Assembly: GCA_036924085.1 (NCBI GenBank)
Contig: JAVGWX010000002.1
Location: 84,500,704-84,564,703, forward strand
Origin: Ariolimax columbianus
Taxonomy: Eukaryota; Mollusca; Gastropoda; Stylommatophora; Arionidae
Reading direction: 5' to 3'
DNA length: 64,000 bases
How positions within the stretch are numbered: the first letter of the stretch is position 1; every line of letters starts with the position of its first letter. Below, in pieces: positions 23,614-36,745 of this stretch. The translations under genes and the position numbers were made by a program. Under the pieces are notes generated by a model, which was given only the letters and a program-made list of their open reading frames with translations, searched no databases and was not told the DNA's origin.

Positions 23614-25105
23614 AGTAAAATTACTTGAAAGTCAGTGGAAATGCTTTTTCCTTATCCACATAATTAGTGCGTTACAATTGCAATACATTTCAAAGTGCTG
23701 AAAATTGTTCAAACTTCTAATATGCAATTTTGTTTTAAGTCGCCTTCAATTTTGATTTTAGAAACATTGGTTTTTCTTGTAAGTAAAACTACTTGAAAGT
23801 GAGCGGAAATGCTTTTAACTTATCCACATAATTAGTGCGTTACAATTGCAATACATTTCAAAGTGCTGAACATTGTCTTAGTTTATGATCGGCAATTGTT
23901 TTTCAAATCGCCTTCTACTCAATTTTGATTTTAGAAACATTGGTTTTTCTTGTTAGTAAAATTACTTGAAAGTCAGTGGAAATGCTTTTACCTTATCCAC
24001 ATAATTAGTGCGTTACAATTGCAATACATTTCAAAGTGCTGAAAATTGTCTGAACTTATGATATGCTATTTTTTTACAAATCGCTTTCTATTCAATTTTG
24101 ATTTTAGAAACATTGGTTTTTCTTGTCAGTAAAATTACTTGAAAGTCAGTGGAAATGCTTTTAACATATCCACATAATTAGTACGTTAAAATTGCAATAC
24201 ATTTCAAAGTGCTGAAAATTGTTCAAACTTATAATATGCAATTTTTTTTCAAATCGCCTTTAATGTGATTTTAGAAACATTGGTTTTTCTTGTAAGTAAA
24301 ACTACTTGAAAGTGAGAGGAAATGCTTTTAACTTATCCACATAATTAGTGCGTTACAATTGCAATACATTTCAAAGTGCTGAACATTGTCTTAGTTTATG
24401 ATCGGCAATTTTTTTTCAAATCGCCTTATTACTCAATTTTGATTTTAGAAACATTGGTTTTTCTTGTTAGTAAAAATACTTGAAAGTCAGTGAAAATGCT
24501 TTTACCTTATCCACATAATTAGTGCGTTACAACTGCAATACATTTCAAAGTGCTGAAAATTGTCTGAACTTATGATATGCTATTTTTTTACAAATCGCTT
24601 TCTACTCAATTTTGATTATAGAAACATTGGTTTTTCTTGTCAGTAAAATTACTTGAAAGTCAGTGGAAATGCTTTTAACTTATCCACATAATTAGTGCGT
24701 TACAATTGCAATACATTTCAAAGTTCTGAAAATTGAATAAACTTATGATCTGCTATTTTTTTTCAAATCGCTTTCTACTCAATTTTGATTTTAGAAACAT
24801 TGGATTTTCTGGTCAGTAAAATTACTTGAAAGTCAGTGGAAATGCTTTTAACTTATCCACATAATTAGTGCGTTACAATTGCAATACATTTCAAAGTTCT
24901 GAAAATTGAATAAACTTATGATCTGCTATTTTTTTTCAAATCGCTTTCTACTCAATTTTGATTTTAGAAACATTGGATTTTCTGGTCAGTAAAATTACTT
25001 GAAAGTCAGTGGAAATGCTTTTAACTTATCCACATAATTAGTGCGTTACAATTGCAATACATTTCAAAGTTCTGAAAATTGAATAAACTTATGATCTGCT
25101 ATTTT
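23561..25105 (+). repeat. Block duplicated from 16331-17875 at 7,230 bp
   Basis: Runs A', F', A-like, E, F (with the shortened TTTAATGTGATTTTAG start), A (with TCAGTGAAAATG), B, C, C in the same order as 16331-17875. 7,230 equals 4,990 plus 2,240, so it is the right flank of the 4.99-kb block pushed downstream by the nested duplication. It ends where C is followed by E instead of D (about 25109). Confidence 0.83.
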
Positions 25106-26259
25106 TTTACAAATCGCTTTCTACTCAATTTTGATTTTAGAAACATTGGTTTTTCTTGTCAGTAAAATTACTTGAAAGTCAGTGGAAATGCTTTTAACAT
25201 ATCCACATAATTAGTACGTTAAAATTGCAATACATTTCAAAGTGCTGAAAATTGTTTAAACTTATAATATGCAATTTTTTTTCAAATCGCCTTTAATTTT
25301 GATTTTTAGAAACATTGGTTTTTCTTGTAAGTAAAACTACTTGAAAGTGAGAGGAAATGCTTTTATCTTATCCACATAATTAGTGCGTTACAATTGCAAT
25401 ACATTTCAAAGTGCTGAACATTGTCTTAGTTTATGATCGGCAATTTTTTTTCAAATCGCCTTATTATTACTCAATTTTGATTTTAGAAACATTGGTTTTT
25501 CTTGTTAGTAAAATTACTTGAAAGTCAGTGGAAATGCTTTTTCCTTATCCACATAATTAGTGCGTTACAATTGCAATACATTTCAAAGTGCTGAAAATTG
25601 TTCAAACTTCTAATATGCAATTTTGTTTTAAATCGCCTTTAATTTTGATTTTAGAAACATTGGTTTTTCTTGTAAGTAAAACTACTTGAAAGTGAGCGGA
25701 AATGCTTTTAACTTATCCACATAATTAGTGCGTTACAATTGCAATACATTTCAAAGTGCTGAACATTGTCTTAGTTTATGATCGGCAATTGTTTTTCAAA
25801 TCGCCTTCTACTCAATTTTGATTTTAGAAACATTGGTTTTTCTTGTTAGTAAAATTACTTGAAAGTCAGTTGAAATGCTTTTACCTTATCCACATAATTA
25901 GTGCGTTACAATTGCAATACATTTCAAAGTGCTGAAAATTGTCTGAACTTATGATATGCTATTTTTTTACAAATCGCTTTCTACTCAATTTTGATTTTAG
26001 AAACATTGGTTTTTCTTATCAGTAAAATTACTTGAAAGTCAGTGGAAATGCTTTTAACATATCCACATAATTAGTACGTTAAAATTGCAATACATTTCAA
26101 AGTGCTGAAAATTGTTCAAACTTATAATATGCAATTTTTTTTCAAATCGCCTTTAATTTTGATTTTAGAAACATTGGTTTTTCTTGTAAGTAAAACTACT
26201 TGAAAGTGAGAGGAAATGCTTTTATCTTATCCACATATTTAGTGCGTTACAATTGCAAT

Positions 26260-28335
26260 ACATTTCAAAGTGCTAAACAATGTCTTAGTTTATGATCGGC
26301 AATTTTTTTTCAAATCGCCTTATTACTCAATTTTGATTTTAGAAACATTGGTTTTTCTTGTTAGTAAAATTACTTGAAAGTCAGTGGAAATGCTTTTTCC
26401 TTATCCACATAATTAGTGCGTTACAATTGCAATACATTTCAAAGTGCTGAAAATTGTTTAAACTTATAATATGCAATTTTTTTTCAAATCGCCTTTAATT
26501 TTGATTTTTAGAAACATTGGTTTTTCTTGTAAGTAAAACTACTTGAAAGTTAGAGGAAATGCTTTTATCTTATCCACATAATTAGTGCGTTACAATTGCA
26601 ATACATTTCAAAGTGCTGAACATTGTCTTAGTTTATGATCGGCAATTTTTTTTCAAATCGCCCTATTATTACTCAATTTTGATTTTAGAAACATTGGTTT
26701 TTCTTGTTAGTAAAATTACTTGAAAGTCAGTGGAAATGCTTTTTCCTTATCCACATAATTAGTGCGTTACAATTGCAATACATTTCAAAGTGCTGAAAAT
26801 TGTTCAAACTTCTAATATGCAATTTTGTTTTAAGTCGCCTTCAATTTTGATTTTAGAAACATTGGTTTTTCTTGTAAGTAAAACTACTTGAAAGTGAGCG
26901 GAAATGCTTTTAACTTATCCACATAATTAGTGCGTTACAATTGCAATACATTTCAAAGTGCTGAACATTGTCTTAGTTTATGATCGGCAATTGTTTTTCA
27001 AATCGATTTCTACTCACTTTTGATTTTAGAAACATTGGTTTTTCTTGTTAGTAAAATTACTTGAAAGTCAGTGGAAATGCTTTTACCTTATCCACATAAT
27101 TAGTGCGTTACAATTGCAATACATTTCAAAGTGCTGAAAATTGTCTGAACTTATGATATGCTATTTTTTTACAAATCGCTTTCTACTCAATTTTGATTTT
27201 AGAAACATTGGTTTTTCTTGTCAGTAAAATTACTTGAAAGTCAGTGGAAATGCTTTTAACATATCCACATAATTAGTACGTTAAAATTGCAATACATTTC
27301 AAAGTGCTGAAAATTGTTCAAACTTATAATATGCAATTTTTTTTCAAATCGCCTTTAATGTGATTTTAGAAACATTGGTTTTTCTTGTAAGTAAAACTAC
27401 TTGAAAGTGAGAGGAAATGCTTTTAACTTATCCACATAATTAGTGCGTTACAATTGCAATACATTTCAAAGTGCTGAACATTGTCTTAGTTTATGATCGG
27501 CAATTTTTTTTCAAATCGCCTTATTACTCAATTTTGATTTTAGAAACATTGGTTTTTCTTGTTAGTAAAATTACTTGAAAGTCAGTGAAAATGCTTTTAC
27601 CTTATCCACATAATTAGTGCGTTACAACTGCAATACATTTCAAAGTGCTGAAAATTGTCTGAACTTATGATATGCTATTTTTTTACAAATCGCTTTCTAC
27701 TCAATTTTGATTATAGAAACATTGGTTTTTCTTGTCAGTAAAATTACTTGAAAGTCAGTGGAAATGCTTTTAACTTATCCACATAATTAGTGCGTTACAA
27801 TTGCAATACATTTCAAAGTTCTGAAAATTGAATAAACTTATGATCTGCTATTTTTTTGCAAATCGCTTTCTACTCAATTTTGATTTTAGAAACATTGGAT
27901 TTTCTGGTCAGTAAAATTACTTGAAAGTCAGTGGAAATGCTTTTAACTTATCCACATAATTAGTGCGTTACAATTGCAATACATTTCAAAGTTCTGAAAA
28001 TTGAATAAACTTATGATCTGCTATTTTTTTCAAATCGCTTTCTACTCAATTTTGATTTTAGAAACATTGGTTTTTCTTGTTAGTAAAATTACTTGAAAGT
28101 CAGTGGAAATGCTTTTAACTTATCCACATAATTAGTGCGTTACAATTGCAATACATTTCAAAGTGCTGAAAATTGTTCAAACTTCTAATATGCAATTTTG
28201 TTTTAAATCGCCTTCAATTTTGATTTTAGAAACATTGGTTTTTCTTGTAAGTAAAACTACTTGAAAGTGAGCGGAAATGCTTTTAACTTATCCACATAAT
28301 TAGTGCGTTACAATTGCAATACATTTCAAAGTGCT
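26260..28335 (+). repeat. ~2.07-kb block, copy 1 of a 3,433-bp spaced duplication
   Basis: Matches about 29695-31768 at 3,433 bp (3,435 before a 2-bp indel near 29913). Shared markers are GCTAAACAATG (26272/29707), CTCACTTTTG (27013/30446), TTTAATGTGATTTTAG, TCAGTGAAAATG, the T7-GCAAATC boundary near 27850/31283, and the shortened T-tract CTATTTTTTTCAAATC (28021/31454). Confidence 0.8.
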
Positions 28336-29694
28336 GAACATTGTCTTAGTTTATAATCGGCAATTTTTTTTCAAATCGCCTTCTACTCAATTTTGATTTT
28401 AGAAACATTGGTTTTTCGTGTTAGTAAAATTACTTGAAAGTCAGTGGAAATGCTTTTACCTTATCCACATAATTAGTGCGTTACAATTGCAATACATTTC
28501 AAAGTGCTGAAAATTGTCTGAACTTATGATATGCTATTTTTTTACACATCGCTTTCTACTCAAATTTGATTTTAGAAACATTGGTTTTTCTTGTCAGTAA
28601 AATTACTTGAAAGTCAGTGGAAATGCTTTTAACTTATCCACATAATTAGTGCGTTAAAATTGCAATACATTTCAAAGTGCTGAAAATTGTTCAAACTTCT
28701 AATATGCAATTTTGTTTTAAATCGCCTTCAATTTTGATTTTAGAAACATTGGTTTTTCTTGTAAGTAAAACTACTTGAAAGTGAGCGGAAATGCTTTTAA
28801 CTTATCCACATAATTAGTGCGTTACAATTGCAATACATTTCAAAGTGCTGAACATTGTCTTAGTTTATAATCGGCAATTTTTTTTCAAATTGCCTTCTAC
28901 TCAATTTTGATTTTAGAAACATTGGTTTTTCTTGTTAGTAAAATTACTTGAAAGTCAGTGGAAATGCTTTTAACTTATCCACATAATTAGTGCGTTACAA
29001 TTGCAATACATTTCAAAGTTCTGAAAATTGAATAAACTTATGATCTGCTATTTTTTTACAAATCGCTTTCTACTCAATTTTGATTTTAGAAACATTGGTT
29101 TTTCTTGTCAGTAAAATTACTTGAAAGTCAGTGGAAATGCTTTTAACATATCCACATAATTAGTACGTTAAAATTGCAATACATTTCAAAGTGCTGAAAA
29201 TTGTTTAAACTTATAATATGCAATTTTTTTTCAAATCGCCTTTAATTTTGATTTTTAGAAACATTGGTTTTTCTTGTAAGTAAAACTACTTGAAAGTGAG
29301 AGGAAATGCTTTTATCTTATCCACATAATTAGTGCGTTACAATTGCAATACATTTCAAAGTGCTGAACATTGTCTTAGTTTATGATCGGCAATTTTTTTT
29401 CAAATCGCCTTATTATTACTCAATTTTGATTTTAGAAACATTGGTTTTTCTTGTTAGTAAAATTACTTGAAAGTCAGTGGAAATGCTTTTTCCTTATCCA
29501 CATAATTAGTGCGTTACAATTGCAATACATTTCAAAGTGCTGAAAATTGTTCAAACTTCTAATATGCAATTTTGTTTTAAATCGCCTTTAATTTTGATTT
29601 TAGAAACATTGGTTTTTCTTGTAAGTAAAACTACTTGAAAGTGAGCGGAAATGCTTTTAACTTATCCACATAATTAGTGCGTTACAATTGCAAT

Positions 29695-31768
29695 ACATTT
29701 CAAAGTGCTAAACAATGTCTTAGTTTATGATCGGCAATTTTTTTTCAAATCGCCTTATTACTCAATTTTGATTTTAGAAACATTGGTTTTTCTTGTTAGT
29801 AAAATTACTTGAAAGTCAGTGGAAATGCTTTTTCCTTATCCACATAATTAGTGCGTTACAATTGCAATACATTTCAAAGTGCTGAAAATTGTTTAAACTT
29901 ATAATATGCAATTTTTTTAAATCGCCTTTAATTTTGATTTTTAGAAACATTGGTTTTTCTTGTAAGTAAAACTACTTGAAAGTGAGAGGAAATGCTTTTA
30001 TCTTATCCACATAATTAGTGCGTTACAATTGCAATACATTTCAAAGTGCTGAACATTGTCTTAGTTTATGATCGGCAATTTTTTTTCAAATCGCCCTATT
30101 ATTACTCAATTTTGATTTTAGAAACATTGGTTTTTCTTGTTAGTAAAATTACTTGAAAGTCAGTGGAAATGCTTTTTCCTTATCCACATAATTAGTGCGT
30201 TACAATTGCAATACATTTCAAAGTGCTGAAAATTGTTCAAACTTCTAATATGCAATTTTGTTTTAAGTCGCCTTCAATTTTGATTTTAGAAACATTGGTT
30301 TTTCTTGTAAGTAAAACTACTTGAAAGTGAGCGGAAATGCTTTTAACTTATCCACATAATTAGTGCGTTACAATTGCAATACATTTCAAAGTGCTGAACA
30401 TTGTCTTAGTTTATGATCGGCAATTGTTTTTCAAATCGCCTTCTACTCACTTTTGATTTTAGAAACATTGGTTTTTCTTGTTAGTAAAATTACTTGAAAG
30501 TCAGTGGAAATGCTTTTACCTTATCCACATAATTAGTGCGTTACAATTGCAATACATTTCAAAGTGCTGAAAATTGTCTGAACTTATGATATGCTATTTT
30601 TTTACAAATCGCTTTCTACTCAATTTTGATTTTAGAAACATTGGTTTTTCTTGTCAGTAAAATTACTTGAAAGTCAGTGGAAATGCTTTTAACATATCCA
30701 CATAATTAGTACGTTAAAATTGCAATACATTTCAAAGTGCTGAAAATTGTTCAAACTTATAATATGCAATTTTTTTTCAAATCGCCTTTAATGTGATTTT
30801 AGAAACATTGGTTTTTCTTGTAAGTAAAACTACTTGAAAGTGAGAGGAAATGCTTTTAACTTATCCACATAATTAGTGCGTTACAATTGCAATACATTTC
30901 AAAGTGCTGAACATTGTCTTAGTTTATGATCGGCAATTTTTTTTCAAATCGCCTTATTACTCAATTTTGATTTTAGAAACATTGGTTTTTCTTGTTAGTA
31001 AAATTACTTGAAAGTCAGTGAAAATGCTTTTACCTTATCCACATAATTAGTGCGTTACAACTGCAATACATTTCAAAGTGCTGAAAATTGTCTGAACTTA
31101 TGATATGCTATTTTTTTACAAATCGCTTTCTACTCAATTTTGATTATAGAAACATTGGTTTTTCTTGTCAGTAAAATTACTTGAAAGTCAGTGGAAATGC
31201 TTTTAACTTATCCACATAATTAGTGCGTTACAATTGCAATACATTTCAAAGTTCTGAAAATTGAATAAACTTATGATCTGCTATTTTTTTGCAAATCGCT
31301 TTCTACTCAATTTTGATTTTAGAAACATTGGATTTTCTGGTCAGTAAAATTACTTGAAAGTCAGTGGAAATGCTTTTAACTTATCCACATAATTAGTGCG
31401 TTACAATTGCAATACATTTCAAAGTTCTGAAAATTGAATAAACTTATGATCTGCTATTTTTTTCAAATCGCTTTCTACTCAATTTTGATTTTAGAAACAT
31501 TGGTTTTTCTTGTTAGTAAAATTACTTGAAAGTCAGTGGAAATGCTTTTAACTTATCCACATAATTAGTGCGTTACAATTGCAATACATTTCAAAGTGCT
31601 GAAAATTGTTCAAACTTCTAATATGCAATTTTGTTTTAAATCGCCTTCAATTTTGATTTTAGAAACATTGGTTTTTCTTGTAAGTAAAACTACTTGAAAG
31701 TGAGCGGAAATGCTTTTAACTTATCCACATAATTAGTGCGTTACAATTGCAATACATTTCAAAGTGCT
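29695..31768 (+). repeat. ~2.07-kb block, copy 2 of a 3,433-bp spaced duplication
   Basis: Second copy of 26260-28335. The region in front of it (about 29030-29704) instead matches 25081-25755 at an offset of 3,949 bp. The zone is thus a mosaic in which adjacent stretches trace to different sources. Confidence 0.8.
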
Positions 31769-31899
31769 GAACATTGTCTTAGTTTATGATCGGCAATTGT
31801 TTTTCAAATCGCCTTCTACTCAATTTTGATTTTAGAAACATTGGTTTTTCTTGTTAGTAAAATTACTTGAAAGTCAGTTGAAATGCTTTTACCTTATCC

Positions 31900-34165
31900 A
31901 CATAATTAGTGCGTTACAATTGCAATACATTTCAAAGTGCTGAAAATTGTCTGAACTTATGATATGCTATTTTTTTACAAATCGCTTTCTACTCAATTTT
32001 GATTTTAGAAACATTGGTTTTTTTTATCAGTAAAATTACTTGAAAGTCAGTGGAAATGTTTTTAACATATCCACATAATTAGTACGTTAAAATTGCAATA
32101 CATTTCAAAGTGCTGAAAATTGTTCAAACTTATAATATGCAATTTTTTTTCAAATCGCCTTTAATTTTGATTTTAGAAACATTGGTTTTTCTTGTAAGTA
32201 AAACTACTTGAAAGTGAGAGGAAATGCTTTTATCTTATCCACATATTTAGTGCGTTACAATTGCATTACATTTCAAAGTGCTGAACAATGTCTTAGTTTA
32301 TGATCGGCAATTTTTTTTCAAATCGCCTTATTACTCAATTTTGATTTTAGAAACATTGGTTTTTCTTGTTAGTAAAATTACTTGAAAGTCAGTGGAAATG
32401 CTTTTTCCTTATCCACATAATTAGTGCGTTACAATTGCAATACATTTCAAAGTGCTGAAAATTGTCTGAACTTATGATATGATATTTTTTTACACATCGC
32501 TTTCTACTCAAATTTGATTTTAGAAACATTGGTTTTTCTTGTCAGTAAAATTACTTGAAAGTCAGTGGAAATGCTTTTAACTTATCCACATAATTAGTGC
32601 GTTAAAATTGCAATACATTTCAAAGTGCTGAAAATTGTTCAAACCTCTAATATGCAATTTTGTTTTAAATCGCCTTCAATTTTGATTTTAGAAACATTGG
32701 TTTTTCTTGTAAGTAAAACTACTTGAAAGTGAGCGGAAATGCTTTTAACTTATCCACATAATTAGTGCGTTACAATTGCAATACATTTCAAAGTGCTGAA
32801 CATTGTCTTAGTTTATAATCGGCAATTTTTTTTCAAATTGCCTTCTACTCAATTTTGATTTTAGAAACATTGGTTTTTCTTGTTAGTAAAATTACTTGAA
32901 AGTCAGTGGAAATGCTTTTACCTTATCCACATAATTAGTGCGTTACAATTGCAATACATTTCAAAGTGCTGAAAATTGTCTCAACTTATGATATGCTATT
33001 TTTTTACAAATCGCTTTCTACTCAATTTTGATTTTAGAAACATTGGTTTTTCTTGTCAGTAAAATTACTTGAAAGTCAGTGGAAATGCTTTTAACATATC
33101 CACATAATTAGTACGTTAAAATTGCAATACATTTCAAAGTGCTGAAAATTGTTCAAACTTATAATATGCAATTTTTTTTTCAAATCGCCTTTAATTTTGA
33201 TTTTAGAAACATTGGTTTTTCTTGTAAGTAAAACTACTTGAAAGTGAGAGGAAATGCTTTTAACTTATCCACATAATTAGTGCGTTACAATTGCAATACA
33301 TTTCAAAGTGCTGAACATTGTCTTAGTTTATGATCGGCAATTTTTTTTCAAATCGCCTTATTACTCAATTTTGATTTTAGAAACATTGGTTTTTCTTGTT
33401 AGTAAAATTACTTGAAAGTCAGTGGAAATTCTTTTACCTTATCCACATAATTAGTGCGTTACAATTGCAATACATTTCAAAGTGCTGAAAATTGTCTGAA
33501 CTTATGATATGCTATTTTTTTACAAATCGTTTTCTACTCAATTTTGATTATAGAAACATTGGTTTTTCTTGTCAGTAAAATTACTTGAAAGTCAGTGGAA
33601 ATGCTTTTAACTTATCCACATAATTAGTACGTTAAAATTGCAATACATTTCAAAGTGCTGAAAATTGTTGAAACTTATAATATGGTATTTTTTTTCAAAT
33701 CGCCTTCTACTCAGATTTAATTTTAGAAACATTGGTTTTTCTTGTTAGAAAAATTACTTGAAAGTCAGTGGAAATGCTTTTAACTTATCCACATAATTAG
33801 TGCGTTACAATTGCAATACATTTCAAAGTTCTGAAAATTGAATAAACTTATGATCTGCTATTTTTTTTCAAATCGCTTTCTACTCAATTTTGATTTCAGA
33901 AACATTGGATTTTCTGGTCAGTAAAATTACTTGAAAGTCAGTGGAAATGCTTTTAACTTATCCACATAATTAGTGCGTTACAATTGCAATACATTTCAAA
34001 GTTCTAAAAATTGAATAAACTTATGATCTGCTATTTTTTTTCAAATCGCTTTCTACTCAATTTTGATTTTAGAAACATTGGTTTTTCTTGTTAGTAAAAT
34101 TACTTGAAAGTCAGTGGAAATGCTTTTAACTTATCCACATAATTAGTGCGTTACAATTGCAATAC
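31900..34165 (+). repeat. ~2.2-kb block, copy 1 of a 2,237/2,581-bp duplication
   Basis: The first 600 bp match at 2,237 bp (TTTTTTTTATCAG near 32017/34254, GCATTACATTTC and GAACAATG), the rest at 2,581 bp (AAACCTCTAATATGC at 32641/35222, GGAAATTCTTTTACC at 33424/36005, and GTTGAAAC near 33668/36249). The jump of 344 bp equals two monomers. Confidence 0.82.
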
Positions 34166-36745
34166 ATTTCAAAGTGCTGAAAATTGTCTGAACTTATGAT
34201 ATGCTATTTTTTTACAAATCGCTTTCTACTCAATTTTGATTTTAGAAACATTGGTTTTTTTTATCAGTAAAATTACTTGAAAGTCAGTGGAAATGTTTTT
34301 AACATATCCACATAATTAGTACGTTAAAATTGCAATACATTTCAAAGTGCTGAAAATTGTTCAAACTTATAATATGCAATTTTTTTTCAAATCGCCTTTA
34401 ATTTTGATTTTAGAAACATTGGTTTTTCTTGTAAGTAAAACTACTTGAAAGTGAGAGGAAATGCTTTTATCTTATCCACATATTTAGTGCGTTACAATTG
34501 CATTACATTTCAAAGTGCTGAACAATGTCTTAGTTTATGATCGGCAATTTTTTTTCAAATCGCCTTATTACTCAATTTTGATTTTAGAAACATTGGTTTT
34601 TCTTGTTAGTAAAATTACTTGAAAGTCAGTGGAAATGCTTTTTCCTTATCCACATAATTAGTGCGTTACAATTGCAATACATTTCAAAGTGCTGAAAATT
34701 GTCTGAACTTATGATATGATATTTTTTTACAAATCGCTTTCTACTCTTTTGATTTTAGAAACATTGGTTTTTCTTGTCAGTAAAATTACTTTAAAACCAG
34801 TGGAAATGCTTTTAACTTATCCACATAATTAGTACGTTAAAATTGCAATACATTTCAAAGTGCTGAACATTGTCTTAGTTTATAATCGGCAATTTTTTTT
34901 CAAATCGCCTTCTACTCAATTTTGATTTTAGAAACATTGGTTTTTCGTGTTAGTAAAATTACTTGAAAGTCAGTGGAAATGCTTTTAACTTATCCACATA
35001 ATTAGTGCGTTACAATTGCAATACATTTCAAAGTGCTGAAAATTGTCTGAACTTATGATATGCTATTTTTTTACACATCGCTTTCTACTCAAATTTGATT
35101 TTAGAAACATTGGTTTTTCTTGTCAGTAAAATTACTTGAAAGTCAGTGGAAATGCTTTTAACTTATCCACATAATTAGTGCGTTAAAATTGCAATACATT
35201 TCAAAGTGCTGAAAATTGTTCAAACCTCTAATATGCAATTTTGTTTTAAATCGCCTTCAATTTTGATTTTAGAAACATTGGTTTTTCTTGTAAGTAAAAC
35301 TACTTGAAAGTGAGCGGAAATGCTTTTAACTTATCCACATAATTAGTGCGTTACAATTGCAATACATTTCAATGTGCTGAACATTGTCTTAGTTTATAAT
35401 CGGCAATTTTTTTTCAAATTGCCTTCTACTCAATTTTGATTTTAGAAACATTGGTTTTTCTTGTTAGTAAAATTACTTGAAAGTCAGTGGAAATGCTTTT
35501 ACCTTATCCACATAATTAGTGCGTTACAATTGCAATACATTTCAAAGTGCTGAAAATTGTCTCAACTTATGATATGCTATTTTTTTACAAATCGCTTTCT
35601 ACTCAATTTTGATTTTAGAAACATTGGTTTTTCTTGTCAGTAAAATTACTTGAAAGTCAGTGGAAATGCTTTTAACATATCCACATAATTAGTACGTTAA
35701 AATTGCAATACATTTCAAAGTGCTGAAAATTGTTCAAACTTATAATATGCAATTTTTTTTTCAAATCGCCTTTAATTTTGATTTTAGAAACATTGGTTTT
35801 TCTTGTAAGTAAAACTACTTGAAAGTGAGAGGAAATGCTTTTAACTTATCCACATAATTAGTGCGTTACAATTGCAATACATTTCAAAGTGCTGAACATT
35901 GTCTTAGTTTATGATCGGCAATTTTTTTTCAAATCGCCTTATTACTCAATTTTGATTTTAGAAACATTGGTTTTTCTTGTTAGTAAAATTACTTGAAAGT
36001 CAGTGGAAATTCTTTTACCTTATCCACATAATTAGTGCGTTACAATTGCAATACATTTCAAAGTGCTGAAAATTGTCTGAACTTATGATATGCTATTTTT
36101 TTACAAATCGTTTTCTACTCAATTTTGATTATAGAAACATTGGTTTTTCTTGTCAGTAAAATTACTTGAAAGTCAGTGGAAATGCTTTTAACTTATCCAC
36201 ATAATTAGTACGTTAAAATTGCAATACATTTCAAAGTGCTGAAAATTGTTGAAACTTATAATATGGTATTTTTTTTCAAATCGCCTTCTACTCAGATTTA
36301 ATTTTAGAAACATTGGTTTTTCTTGTTAGAAAAATTACTTGAAAGTCAGTGGAAATGCTTTTAACTTATCCACATAATTAGTGCGTTACAATTGCAATAC
36401 ATTTCAAAGTTCTGAAAATTGAATAAACTTATGATCTGCTATTTTTTTTCAAATCGCTTTCTACTCAATTTTGATTTTAGAAACATTGGATTTTCTGGTC
36501 AGTAAAATTACTTGAAAGTCAGTGGAAATGCTTTTAACTTATCCACATAATTAGTGCGTTACAATTGCAATACATTTCAAAGTTCTAAAAATTGAATAAA
36601 CTTATGATCTGCTATTTTTTTTCAAATCGCTTTCTACTCAATTTTGATTTTAGAAACATTGGTTTTTCTTGTTAGTAAAATTACTTGAAAGTCAGTGGAA
36701 ATGCTTTTAACTTATCCACATAATTAGTGCGTTACAATTGCAATA
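34137..36745 (+). repeat. ~2.6-kb block, copy 2, with two extra monomers
   Basis: Second copy of 31900-34165. It differs by two additional monomers at about 34732-35075, one with the TACTCTTTTGATT start and one with TTTTTCGTGTTAG. The single difference CAATGTGCTG near 35371 separates it from copy 1's CAAAGTGCTG. Confidence 0.82.
34732..34902 (+). repeat. Full-length monomer, likely parent type of half-monomers
   Basis: 171-bp unit with TACTCTTTTGATT (two A residues missing) and TTACTTTAAA in place of TTACTTGAAA. Both markers are also found in four of the seven half-monomers, but here the second half (GTACGTTAAAATTGC, GAACATTGTC) is intact. It also reads AAACCAGTGG instead of AAGTCAGTGG. Confidence 0.75.
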
